Below are positions 8,739-16,021 of a DNA stretch of 64,000 bases, piece by piece. Each line of letters opens with the position of its first letter. Positions within the stretch are counted from its first letter, which is position 1. The DNA is taken from NCBI RefSeq assembly GCF_001514265.1, contig NZ_KQ948992.1, forward strand, positions 633,918 to 697,917, read 5' to 3'. A program made the position numbers and the translations under genes. Origin of the DNA: Streptomyces resistomycificus (GTDB lineage: Bacteria > Actinomycetota > Actinomycetes > Streptomycetales > Streptomycetaceae). Below the pieces are notes generated by a model. That model was given only the letters and a program-made list of their open reading frames with translations, made no database searches and had not been told where the DNA came from.

Positions 8739-9878
8739 GTGACGTTCCCGGTAGTCGGCATGGTCGGCGGGGGCCAGCTCGCTCGTATGACACACGAGGC
8801 AGGCATCCCGCTCGGCATCAGGTTCAAGCTCCTCAGTGACACCCCTCAGGATTCCGCGGCGCAGGTGGTGAGCGAAGTCGTTGTCGGCGACTATCGCGAC
8901 CTCGACACGCTGCGTGAGTTCGCGCGGGGCTGCGACGTGATCACGTTCGATCACGAACACGTACCCACCGAGCACCTCAGGGCCCTGGAGGCGGAGGGCA
9001 TCCCCGTCCGCCCCGGCCCCGACGCGCTCGTGCACGCCCAGGACAAGGGCGTGATGCGGGCGAGGCTCGACGCGATCGGGGTGCCGTGCCCACGGCACCG
9101 GATCGTGAGCGACCCGCAGGACGTGGTGGCCTTCGCGGCGGAGGGCGACGGCTTCCCCGTCGTCCTCAAGACCGTCCGCGGCGGCTACGACGGCAAGGGC
9201 GTGTGGGTCGTCGACTCCGTCGAGGAGGCCGCCGACCCCTTCCGGGCCGGGGTGCCGGTCCTCGCCGAGGAGAAGGTCGACTTCGTCCGCGAGCTCGCCG
9301 CGAACGTCGTGCGCTCCCCGCACGGCCAGGCCGTCGCCTACCCGGTCGTGGAGTCCCGGCAGGTGAACGGCGTCTGCGACACGGTGATCGCGCCAGCCCC
9401 CGACCTCGACCGGACGCTGGCCCTGGAGGCGGAGCAGCTCGCGCTGACCGTCGCCAAGGAACTGGGCGTCGTCGGGCACCTCGCCGTCGAGCTGTTCCAG
9501 ACCCGCGACGGGCGCATCCTCGTCAACGAGCTCGCGATGCGCCCGCACAACTCCGGCCACTGGTCGATGGACGGGGCGATCACGTCCCAGTTCGCCAACC
9601 ACGTCCGCGCGGTCCTGGACCTGCCCCTGGGCGACCCGCGCCCGCGCCAGCCGTGGACGGTCATGGTGAACGTCCTCGGCGGCGACTACCCGGACATGTA
9701 CTCCGCGTACCTGCACTGCATGGCCCGCGACCCCCAGCTGAAGATCCACATGTACGGCAAGGACGTGAAGCCCGGCCGCAAGGTGGGCCACGTCAACACC
9801 TACGGCGACGACCTGGACGACGTGCTGGAGCGCGCCCGTCACGCAGCCGGCTACCTGAGAGGCACGATCACCGAATGA
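8739..9878 (+). CDS. purK: N5-carboxyaminoimidazole ribonucleotide synthase
   Basis: A 379-residue ATP-grasp enzyme of purine biosynthesis that makes N5-CAIR from AIR, ATP and bicarbonate. It has the N-terminal GMVGGGQLARM motif, ITFDHEHVP, the ATP-grasp KTVRGGYDGKGVWV loop, and VNELAMRPHNSGHWS near the active site, all PurK-typical. Start: GTG with no ribosome-binding site but TACCCT at 8727-8732, 6 bases upstream, consistent with a leaderless message. Its stop overlaps the purE start by 4 bases (ATGA). Length is normal. Confidence 0.96.
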   Translation: MTFPVVGMVGGGQLARMTHEAGIPLGIRFKLLSDTPQDSAAQVVSEVVVGDYRDLDTLREFARGCDVITFDHEHVPTEHLRALEAEGIPVRPGPDALVHAQDKGVMRARLDAIGVPCPRHRIVSDPQDVVAFAAEGDGFPVVLKTVRGGYDGKGVWVVDSVEEAADPFRAGVPVLAEEKVDFVRELAANVVRSPHGQAVAYPVVESRQVNGVCDTVIAPAPDLDRTLALEAEQLALTVAKELGVVGHLAVELFQTRDGRILVNELAMRPHNSGHWSMDGAITSQFANHVRAVLDLPLGDPRPRQPWTVMVNVLGGDYPDMYSAYLHCMARDPQLKIHMYGKDVKPGRKVGHVNTYGDDLDDVLERARHAAGYLRGTITE

Positions 9879-10399
9879 GCCCCGTTGTTGGCATCGTCAT
9901 GGGTTCGGACTCCGACTGGCCCGTGATGGAGGCCGCGGCCCAGGCCCTCGCCGAGTTCGAGATCGACTTCGAGGTCGACGTCGTCTCCGCGCACCGCATG
10001 CCGCGCGAGATGGTGGCGTACGGCGAGCAGGCCGCGGAGCGCGGACTGAAGGTGATCATCGCGGGGGCCGGCGGCGCCGCCCACCTCCCGGGCATGCTCG
10101 CCTCGGTCACCCCGCTGCCGGTGATCGGCGTGCCCGTGCCGCTGAAGTACCTCGACGGCATGGACTCCCTGCTGTCGATCGTGCAGATGCCGGCCGGCGT
10201 GCCCGTCGCGACCGTCTCGGTCGCCGGTGCCCGCAACGCCGGACTGCTCGCCGCCCGCATCCTCGCCGCGCACGACGAGGAACTCCTCGGTCGGATGCGG
10301 GAGTTCCAGCAGGAGCTGAACGACCAGGCCACCGAGAAGGGCAAGCGCCTGCGCGCCAAGGTCGAGGGAGCGGGCAACGGCTTCGGTTTCGGGAAGTGA
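9875..10399 (+). CDS. purE: N5-carboxyaminoimidazole ribonucleotide mutase
   Basis: A 174-residue class I PurE that isomerises N5-CAIR to CAIR, the step after PurK. Motifs: GIVMGSDSDWPVM, the SAHRMP loop with the catalytic His, GAGGAAHLPGM and the VGxPV-like VIGVPVPLKYLDGMDSLLS block. ATG overlaps the purK stop (9875-9878). Its own stop overlaps the GTG of the dipeptidase gene (10396-10399), so all three are translationally coupled. Length typical. Confidence 0.96.
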   Translation: MSPVVGIVMGSDSDWPVMEAAAQALAEFEIDFEVDVVSAHRMPREMVAYGEQAAERGLKVIIAGAGGAAHLPGMLASVTPLPVIGVPVPLKYLDGMDSLLSIVQMPAGVPVATVSVAGARNAGLLAARILAAHDEELLGRMREFQQELNDQATEKGKRLRAKVEGAGNGFGFGK

Positions 10400-11583
10400 C
10401 CCGGATGAGCTCGGCTGAACAAGCCCGGGCGCTCCTAAGGGAGTTCCCCGTCGTCGACGGCCACAACGACCTGCCCTGGGCGCTGCGCGAGCAGGTCCGC
10501 TACGACCTCGACGCCCGTGACATCGCCACCGACCAGGGCGCCCACCTGCACACCGACATCCCCCGGCTGCGCGCGGGCGGGGTCGGCGCGCAGTACTGGT
10601 CGGTGTACGTGCGCTCGGACCTGCCCGACGCGGTCCCCGCGACGCTGGAACAGATCGACTGCGTACGGCAGTTGCTGGCGCGCTATCCGGACGACCTGCG
10701 GGCCGCACGCACCGCCGCCGACATGGAGGAGGCGCGTGCGGAAGGCCGTATCGCCTCGCTGATGGGCGCGGAGGGCGGGCACTCGATCGCCGACTCCCTC
10801 GCCACGCTGCGGGGGTTGTACGCCCTGGGCGTCCGGTACATGACCCTCACCCACAACCACAACGTGGCGTGGGCCGACTCCGCGACGGACGAGCCGGGTG
10901 TGGGCGGCCTGTCGGCGTTCGGCCGTGAGGTCGTGCGGGAGATGAACCGCGAGGGCATGCTGGTCGACCTCTCGCACGTGGCGGCCACCACGATGAGGGA
11001 CGCGCTGGACGCGACGGCCGCGCCGGTGATCTTCTCCCACTCCTCGTCGCGGGCCGTCTGCGACCACCCGCGCAACATCCCCGACGACGTGCTGGAACGC
11101 CTTCCCGCCAACGGCGGTGTGGCGATGGTGACGTTCGTCCCGAAGTTCGTGCTCCAGGCGGCCGTCGACTGGACGGTCGCGGCCGACGAGAACATGCGCG
11201 CGCACGGCTTCCACCACCTCGCCACCACCCCCGAGGCGATGAAGGTGCACCGCGCCTTCGAGGAGCGCACCCCGCGTCCGGTGGCGACCGTTTCGACGGT
11301 GGCGGACCACCTCGACCACATGCGCGAGGTCGCGGGCGTCGACCACCTCGGCATCGGCGGCGACTACGACGGCACGGCCTTCACCCCGGACGGCCTCGGC
11401 GACGTCTCCGGGTATCCCAACCTTCTCGCCGAACTGCTCGACCGCGGCTGGTCGAAGGCCGACCTGGCCAAGCTGACCTGGCAGAACGCGGTACGGGTGC
11501 TGGGCGCGGCGGAGGACGTGGCCCGTGACCTTCAGGCCCGGCGGGGCCCGTCCAACGCCACCATCGGCGAGCTGGACGGCTGA
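10396..11583 (+). CDS. renal-dipeptidase-like zinc dipeptidase (M19 family)
   Basis: A 395-residue amidohydrolase-fold metallopeptidase that hydrolyses dipeptides, including L,D types. All binuclear metal ligands expected from renal dipeptidase are visible: H23 and D25 (DGHND), bridging E126 (GAEGGHS), H194 (DLSH), H215 (FSHSS) and D323 (GGDYDG). It appears orthologous to Sco3058 of S. coelicolor, structurally characterised as a close bacterial homologue of human renal dipeptidase (recalled). GTGA overlap with purE puts it in the purine operon, an odd metabolic pairing. A catalytically stripped paralogue lies 1.6 kb downstream at 13168. Cytoplasmic; no signal peptide. Confidence 0.93.
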   Translation: MTRMSSAEQARALLREFPVVDGHNDLPWALREQVRYDLDARDIATDQGAHLHTDIPRLRAGGVGAQYWSVYVRSDLPDAVPATLEQIDCVRQLLARYPDDLRAARTAADMEEARAEGRIASLMGAEGGHSIADSLATLRGLYALGVRYMTLTHNHNVAWADSATDEPGVGGLSAFGREVVREMNREGMLVDLSHVAATTMRDALDATAAPVIFSHSSSRAVCDHPRNIPDDVLERLPANGGVAMVTFVPKFVLQAAVDWTVAADENMRAHGFHHLATTPEAMKVHRAFEERTPRPVATVSTVADHLDHMREVAGVDHLGIGGDYDGTAFTPDGLGDVSGYPNLLAELLDRGWSKADLAKLTWQNAVRVLGAAEDVARDLQARRGPSNATIGELDG

Positions 11584-11999
11584 TCGTCGAGGGCGGGGTA
11601 GTCGGTGTAGCCGGTCGCCCCGCCCACGTACATCAGGTACCGCCGAGCCGCAGCCGGGCCACCAGGTCGGGGTTGGCCAGGAAGGGCCGGCCCAGGGCGA
11701 TCAGGTCGGCGCCGGCGGCCAGCAGCTCGGCGGACGCCCGGCGGACCGCCTCCGTGGTGACCTCCCCCAGCACGGGGTTGGCGATCAGGGTCCCCGGCCA
11801 GTCCTCGCGGATGCGGCGGTAGACCGGCGAGGCCGGATCGGCGTACACGAGGTGCAGGTAGGCGGGTCGCAGGTCCCGCAGTCGCTCGACGAGTGCCGGG
11901 TAGAGGACCTGCGTGTCGTGCTCCTCGACGCCGTTGACGGTGTGGCCGGGGGAGATCCGCAGTCCCGTCCGCTCGGGTCCGACCTCGGCGACCCAGGTC
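11584..11999 (-). pseudogene. remnant of an old-yellow-enzyme family ene-reductase
   Basis: On the minus strand from about 11999 the frame reads like the C-terminal third of an OYE flavoenzyme: TGLRISPGH, then a conserved TLIANPVLGEVTTE block and DLIALGRPFLANPDLV (the flavin-phosphate region). After RLRLGG (about 11640) the frame stops. The expected ending YVGGATGYTDYPALDD continues in another reading frame, so a short deletion or frameshift occurred. The N-terminal two thirds, with the start and catalytic loop, are absent. Sequence upstream changes directly into a MerR gene on the other strand. The 3' end abuts the dipeptidase stop. Non-functional. Confidence 0.75.
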
Positions 12000-12323
12000 A
12001 GCGAGCGGTCGCTGCGCTACTACGAGCAGCAGGGGCTGCTGGCGGCCGGGCGCACGGCAGGCGGTCACCGGGACTATCCCGAGGCGGCCGTCGACCGGGT
12101 CGTCAGGATCCAGGAGCTGTTCGCGGCCGGGCTGCACAGCTCGAAGATCGCGCGACTGCTGCCCTGCATGCGGGACACCGACGGCGGCCCGTCGGCCGTG
12201 GTCACGCCGAAACTCGTCGCCGACCTCACCGAGGAACGCGAGCGCATCGACCGGATGATCGCGGACCTGGTCCGCTCCCGGGACACGCTCGACGAGGTGA
12301 TCGACGCGGCGCGGGACAGCTGA
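11997..12323 (+). pseudogene. 5'-truncated MerR-family regulator
   Basis: From about 11997 the plus strand encodes VSERSLRYYEQQGLL, the second half of a MerR winged helix. The rest of a normal MerR follows: recognition RYPEAAV-like GGHRDYPEAAVDRVVRIQ, a helical linker and a coiled dimerisation helix to AARDS. The first 12-15 residues, including the start and first HTH helix, are missing. The frame only continues backwards into antisense of the ene-reductase remnant, where GTG 11913 is a chance start. It is probably inactive unless expressed as a fusion from within the remnant. MerR regulators commonly sit divergent to such reductases, so one deletion likely removed both 5' ends. Confidence 0.72.
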
Positions 12324-12328
12324 GCCGG

Positions 12329-13018
12329 TCAGTCGCGCACCATCGTGTAGCCGACGCCGCGCACGGTCCGGATCAGCCTCTGGTCGCCGTCGCCCAGTTT
12401 GCGGCGCAGATAGTAGATGTACGTCTCGACGGTCCCGGTGCGGAACGGCGCCCCCCAGACCCGCTCCAGGATCTGCTTCTTCGTGACGACCTGACCGGCG
12501 TGGTCCAGCAGGTAGCCGAGCAGTTCGAACTCCCGGGCCGAGAGCTCGACGCGGGTGCCGTCCCGCCAGACCCGGCGGCGTGCCGGGTCCACCGACAGGT
12601 CCCCGTGGCGCAGCAGCCGGCTCTCGTCGGCCAGGTCGCGGGCCAGCAACTCCCGGCCGTGCGCGACGACTTCGGCGACCTCGTACGGCTTGGTGAGATG
12701 CCCGTCCAGGGCCGCCATCGTGCGCCGCACCGCTGCGGCGGCCTCGGTGTCCTCGCCGGCGGAGAGGAACAGCACCGGTGCCCGGACACCGGCCGCGCGC
12801 AGTCCGTCGTACGTCCCGACGGCGTCGTCGTCCGGCAGGGCCATGTCGAGGATGACGAGGTCGGGCCGCACCGAACGGCCGACGGGCGTCGCGAACCGGC
12901 CGCGGCTGGCGGCGTACACCTCGAAGCCGAGGTCGCCGAGCTCCTTGATCAGGGGCCGGGCGGCGGGGTCGGCGTCCACGACGAGGACGCGGAGCGGGGT
13001 GGGTCTTTGAACGTTCAC
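12329..13018 (-). CDS. orphan OmpR-family response regulator
   Basis: A 229-residue regulator. The receiver domain has D15/D17-type acidic residues, likely phosphoacceptor D58 (VILDMALPDDD) and a conserved TKPY lysine. The C-terminal winged helix (about 130-228) has VWGAPFRTGTVETYIYYLRRKLG and RTVRGVGYTM, which resembles the TcrA/PrrA/TrcR branch. No histidine kinase is adjacent. It is divergent from the degenerate dipeptidase paralogue, sharing the 149-bp spacer, so it may control that gene. The GTG start at 13018 lacks a clear ribosome site. Downstream its stop almost touches the MerR remnant. Confidence 0.88.
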   Translation of the reverse strand: MNVQRPTPLRVLVVDADPAARPLIKELGDLGFEVYAASRGRFATPVGRSVRPDLVILDMALPDDDAVGTYDGLRAAGVRAPVLFLSAGEDTEAAAAVRRTMAALDGHLTKPYEVAEVVAHGRELLARDLADESRLLRHGDLSVDPARRRVWRDGTRVELSAREFELLGYLLDHAGQVVTKKQILERVWGAPFRTGTVETYIYYLRRKLGDGDQRLIRTVRGVGYTMVRD

Positions 13019-13167
13019 GTACTAGAGGACGAAAAGCCATGGCCAAAGGTGCCCGCGTCCATACCCCGAACGCCCCGCCCACCAGGAAGGCCCCGTGGCT
13101 CCGTGCGACGGTGACCGTACGGCGATCAGGACGATCACGACGTACCTCACGACGTACGGAGCCCGCC

Positions 13168-14292
13168 ATGGCAGACCTCCAGGACGAACTGCACACCACC
13201 ACAGAGGTCGGCGACTTCGACGACCTGCCCGAGCCGCTCCCGGAGCCCTTCCCGGTGGAGCCCTGCGCCCCCGCCGCCGCCGGCACCACCCCACTGGAGC
13301 GGGCCCGCACCATCCTGGAGGCGTACCCGGTCGCCGACGGCTACAACGGCCTGCCCTGGGCGCTGCGGCACCTGCCCTGGTACGACCTGGAAGTCGGGGA
13401 GAGCGCCGTCGACACCGATGTGCCGCGGCTGCGCGAGGGCCGTGTCGGCGCACTGCTGTGGTCGCTGCACCTGCCCGAGGGCCTCGACGGCGACCGGGCC
13501 GTCGGCGCCACCCTGGAACAGCTCGACCTGATCAAGACGGTCGTACGCAACCACCCCGAGGGCCTGCGCCTCGCGCACACCGCCGGCCAGACCACCGACG
13601 TACGCAACTGCGGCCGCATCTCCGTGCTGCTCGGCCCGGCCGGAGCCGCCGCCCTCGGCGACTCCCTCGGCATCCTGCGCTCCCTGTACGCCCTGGGGGT
13701 GCGGGTCCTCACCCTGACCGGCGTCACCTGGGCGAGCGAGGCCGGACTGACCCGGTTCGGCGAGGAGGTGCTGCGGGAGATGAACCGCCTCGGCGTCCTC
13801 GCCGACCTCTCCGGCGCCTCGGCGGACACCATCCGACGGGCGCTCGCGGTGTCCAAGGCGCCGGTCATGTGCACCCGTTCGGCCGCCCGCGCGCTGCGCC
13901 CGCACCCGGCCAACCTGCCCGACGACCTGCTCGCCGCGCTGGGCGAGAACAAGGGATTGTGCATGGTGCCGCTGACCGCCGAGCAGACCGGTCCGACGGT
14001 CCGGGACGTCGCCGACCACCTCGACCATGTGCGCGAGGTGGCGGGAGCGGAGTGCGTGGGCCTGTCCGGCACCTACGACGTCGGCACCGCCCACCCCCAG
14101 GAGCTGGGCGACGCCTCCTGCTACCCGCACCTCATCGCCGAACTCCTGCGCCGCGGCTGGCCCGAGACCGATATCGCCCTGCTGACCTGGGGCAACGTCC
14201 AGCGTGTCCTGCGCGGCGCCGACTTCACCGCGCACGCCACCAGCCAGCGCCGGGAGCCGTCCACGGCGAAGATCTCCGACCTGGACGGCTGA
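13168..14292 (+). CDS. catalytically degenerate dipeptidase-fold protein (M19 pseudoenzyme)
   Basis: A 374-residue protein that aligns along its length with the active dipeptidase at 10396, sharing PVADGYNGLPWALR versus PVVDGHNDLPWALR, the TLEQ block, VADHLDH.REVAG and the L.TW.N.VRVL end. Every metal ligand is replaced: His to Y59, Asp to G61, Glu to A158, His to G216, His to R237, Asp to T302. The frame is intact and unremarkable, so it is probably a retained non-catalytic protein and not decay. An acidic Pro-rich N-terminus of about 40 residues is extra. Start ATG 13168 has GGAG 6 bases upstream; an in-frame ATG at 13039 lacks one. Binding or scaffold roles are possible; none is shown. Confidence 0.85.
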   Translation: MADLQDELHTTTEVGDFDDLPEPLPEPFPVEPCAPAAAGTTPLERARTILEAYPVADGYNGLPWALRHLPWYDLEVGESAVDTDVPRLREGRVGALLWSLHLPEGLDGDRAVGATLEQLDLIKTVVRNHPEGLRLAHTAGQTTDVRNCGRISVLLGPAGAAALGDSLGILRSLYALGVRVLTLTGVTWASEAGLTRFGEEVLREMNRLGVLADLSGASADTIRRALAVSKAPVMCTRSAARALRPHPANLPDDLLAALGENKGLCMVPLTAEQTGPTVRDVADHLDHVREVAGAECVGLSGTYDVGTAHPQELGDASCYPHLIAELLRRGWPETDIALLTWGNVQRVLRGADFTAHATSQRREPSTAKISDLDG

Positions 14293-14318
14293 GGCGGGCG
14301 ACTGCCCGAGGCGGGCGA

Positions 14319-14711
14319 CTACAGCGGATCGATCCGGCAGAGGCAGAAGGGGTGGCCCGCCGGGTCGGCGTACACCCGGAAGTCCTTCTTCTCGTAGTCC
14401 TCCCCGTCCAGGACCCGGGCCCCCAGCGCCAGCACCCTCTCCTCGGCCGCGTCCATCTCCTCCCACGTGGTCCCGCCCTCGAAGTCGAGGTGGAACTGCT
14501 GCGCGTTCCGGTCGGCGCGCGGCCACTCCGGCGGGGTCAGGCCGGGGGCCCGCTGGAAGGCGAGCCGCGGCCCGTCCGGGATCCGCAGGACGACCCAGTC
14601 GTCGTCCTCCGCCTCGGGCGTGCCGCCGCCGATCCGGGCGTAGAAGGCGGCCAGCGCGTGCGGGTCGGGACAGTCGACGACGACGGAACGCAGACGGGCG
14701 ACGGGTGCCAT
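14319..14711 (-). CDS. VOC-family (glyoxalase-like) protein
   Basis: A 130-residue vicinal-oxygen-chelate fold protein. It has the opening strand SVVVDCPDPHALAAFYA, an internal QQFHLDFEG strand and the terminal RVYADPAGHPFCLC, typical of the Streptomyces 'glyoxalase-like domain' group of unknown substrate. It ends 27 bp from the degenerate dipeptidase gene, converging with it. GGGAGGATCCC precedes the ATG. It is the second gene of a tandem pair with the paralogue at 14737 (about half the residues look identical), 25 bp apart, so probably co-transcribed. Confidence 0.85.
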   Translation of the reverse strand: MAPVARLRSVVVDCPDPHALAAFYARIGGGTPEAEDDDWVVLRIPDGPRLAFQRAPGLTPPEWPRADRNAQQFHLDFEGGTTWEEMDAAEERVLALGARVLDGEDYEKKDFRVYADPAGHPFCLCRIDPL

Positions 14712-14736
14712 GGGATCCTCCCGGTTCGACAGGTGA

Positions 14737-15096
14737 TCAGCAGGCGCAGAGGCAGAACGGGTGCCCCGCCGGGTCCGCGTAAACCCGGAAGGTCCGCGAG
14801 CGGTCCTCCGTCTCCAGCGGCCTCGCCCCCAGCGCCAGCACCTCCTTCTCGGCCGCGTCCAGGTCCGGCACCTCCAGATCCAGGTGGAACTGCTGCGAGT
14901 GGTCGGGCGAGGGCCACCGGGGCGGCACGAAGTCGGGGGCGGCCTGGAACGCCACCGTCTGCCCGCCGGGCAGCTTCAGGTCCACCCAGTCCTCCTGCCC
15001 CACCACGGTGCCGCCGAGCACGTCGGCGTAGAACCCGGCGAGGGCGGCGGGGTCGGGACAGTCCAGGACGACGGCACCCAGTGTGGCGACAGCCAT
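14737..15096 (-). CDS. VOC-family (glyoxalase-like) protein, tandem paralogue
   Basis: A 119-residue protein, first of the VOC pair. Same architecture as its neighbour: GAVVLDCPDPAALAGFYA, DHSQQFHLDLEV and RVYADPAGHPFCLCAC. It carries a strong ribosome site (GGAGGAG) immediately before the ATG. It diverges from the CGNR-type regulator across a 102-bp spacer holding several GGTAAC/GTTACC elements, which suggests regulation by that protein. Reaction and substrate unknown. Tandem duplication is the likely origin of the pair. Confidence 0.85.
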   Translation of the reverse strand: MAVATLGAVVLDCPDPAALAGFYADVLGGTVVGQEDWVDLKLPGGQTVAFQAAPDFVPPRWPSPDHSQQFHLDLEVPDLDAAEKEVLALGARPLETEDRSRTFRVYADPAGHPFCLCAC

Positions 15097-15115
15097 GACT
15101 CCTCCTTGGCGTCGG

Positions 15116-15190
15116 AATTACCCGCAGACGTTACCTGTAGGAGCGGGTAACCAGTAACGGTTACTGCATGCTCCCTCATTGGAGGTAACG
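15116..15190. promoter_or_regulatory. cluster of GGTAAC/GTTACC palindromic sites in a divergent promoter
   Basis: Within the VOC/CGNR spacer are GTTACC (15130-15135) paired with GGTAAC (15146-15151), then a perfect 7-bp palindrome CAGTAAC-G-GTTACTG (15152-15166). TTACCC near 15117 and GGTAAC at 15183-15188, overlapping the CGNR ribosome site, extend the series. Five copies of one core in 75 bp look like a multi-site operator. Confidence 0.55.
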
Positions 15191-15198
15191 TCGCAAGC

Positions 15199-15702
15199 AT
15201 GAGTGAGAGATCGCCCGCGCCCGGTGGCCTGGCCCTGGTCGAGTCCCTGGTGAACACGCTGGACGTCGAGTCGGGCGCCGACTCGCTGGACGGGGTGGAG
15301 GGCCGGGCCCGGTTCGGACTGACTCAGGACGAGCTCCCGGCCGCCCGCGAACTGCGCGAGTCCCTGCGCGCGACGCTGCTCGCCCACGCGGGCCATCAGG
15401 CGCACCGCACGGTGACCCCGCTGGGCGAGCTGCTCGCGCGGGCGCCCCTGGTGGTGACGGTCGACGCGGGCGACGGCTCGGCGGCCCTCGCCCCGGCCGA
15501 CGAGGGCCCGCTGCTCTCCCGCGTCGCGGCGGCCGTCGCCCAGGCCCTGGTGGAGGGAACCTGGACCCGGCTGAAGGCCTGCGAGGCCGTCGACTGCCTC
15601 TGGGCGTACTACGACCGCAGCCCGGCCGGCCGCGGCCGCTGGTGCTCGATGCAGGTGTGCGGGGCCCGCGCGAAGATGCGCCGCTACCGGGCGAAGGGCT
15701 GA
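15199..15702 (+). CDS. CGNR zinc-finger/ABATE-domain regulator
   Basis: A 167-residue protein. The N-terminal half (about 10-115) resembles the ABATE stress-responsive domain (LVNTLDVESG..D.L). The C-terminal 42 residues form a CGNR-type treble-clef finger: CEAVDC, then YYDRS, RGRWCSMQVCGARAKMRRYR. The name-giving CGNR reads CGAR here. Proteins of this family are putative DNA-binding transcription regulators. GGAGGT at 15181 lies 12 bases before the ATG. It may autoregulate and control the divergent VOC pair through the intervening palindromes. Confidence 0.87.
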   Translation: MSERSPAPGGLALVESLVNTLDVESGADSLDGVEGRARFGLTQDELPAARELRESLRATLLAHAGHQAHRTVTPLGELLARAPLVVTVDAGDGSAALAPADEGPLLSRVAAAVAQALVEGTWTRLKACEAVDCLWAYYDRSPAGRGRWCSMQVCGARAKMRRYRAKG

Positions 15703-16021
15703 GGCGCGGGGCGCCGGGGGCGGCCGGCAGGGTGAGGGGTGAGGGCCCTCATGCCGGGGACGCGAGAATCCCGGCCCCACCTTGGAAAGCGGTTCCCGAA
15801 GCACGGGGGAGACGTGGAGAATGGGACGCGCGCCGCTCCGGCCGGCTGAGCCCCGGCCGGAGCGGCGTTCTTGTGCCGCGGGCCGCGTCGGCGGGCCGTC
15901 ACTCGGTCTGCCCGAACCGCCGGAGCTGCGCCGAACCCCGCTGCGAGCCGAGGAGACCCGGCAGCACGGAACCCGGAGTACGGAGCGAGGCGGCCGGGTT
16001 CTGCGCCCCGGCCGGACTCCG
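15703..16021. other. 319-bp intergenic region without a gene
   Basis: The spacer separates the CGNR regulator from the converging UDP-sugar dehydrogenase gene. Apart from the strong hairpin at 15832-15866 I see no start with a ribosome site, no tRNA signature and no repeat. The stretch 15770-15831 between gene end and hairpin could be a 3' UTR or a short transcript. Confidence 0.4.
15832..15866 (+). terminator. strong hairpin terminator
   Basis: Perfect 14-bp stem (GCCGCTCCGGCCGG with CCGGCCGGAGCGGC), 7-base loop, followed by GTTCTTGTG. It lies between convergent genes, so it may act on both strands. Confidence 0.75.

Noticed and set aside
13039..13167. N-terminal extension of the degenerate dipeptidase
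   Set aside because: Arg-rich translation without conservation to the active paralogue; the ATG at 13168 has a ribosome site.
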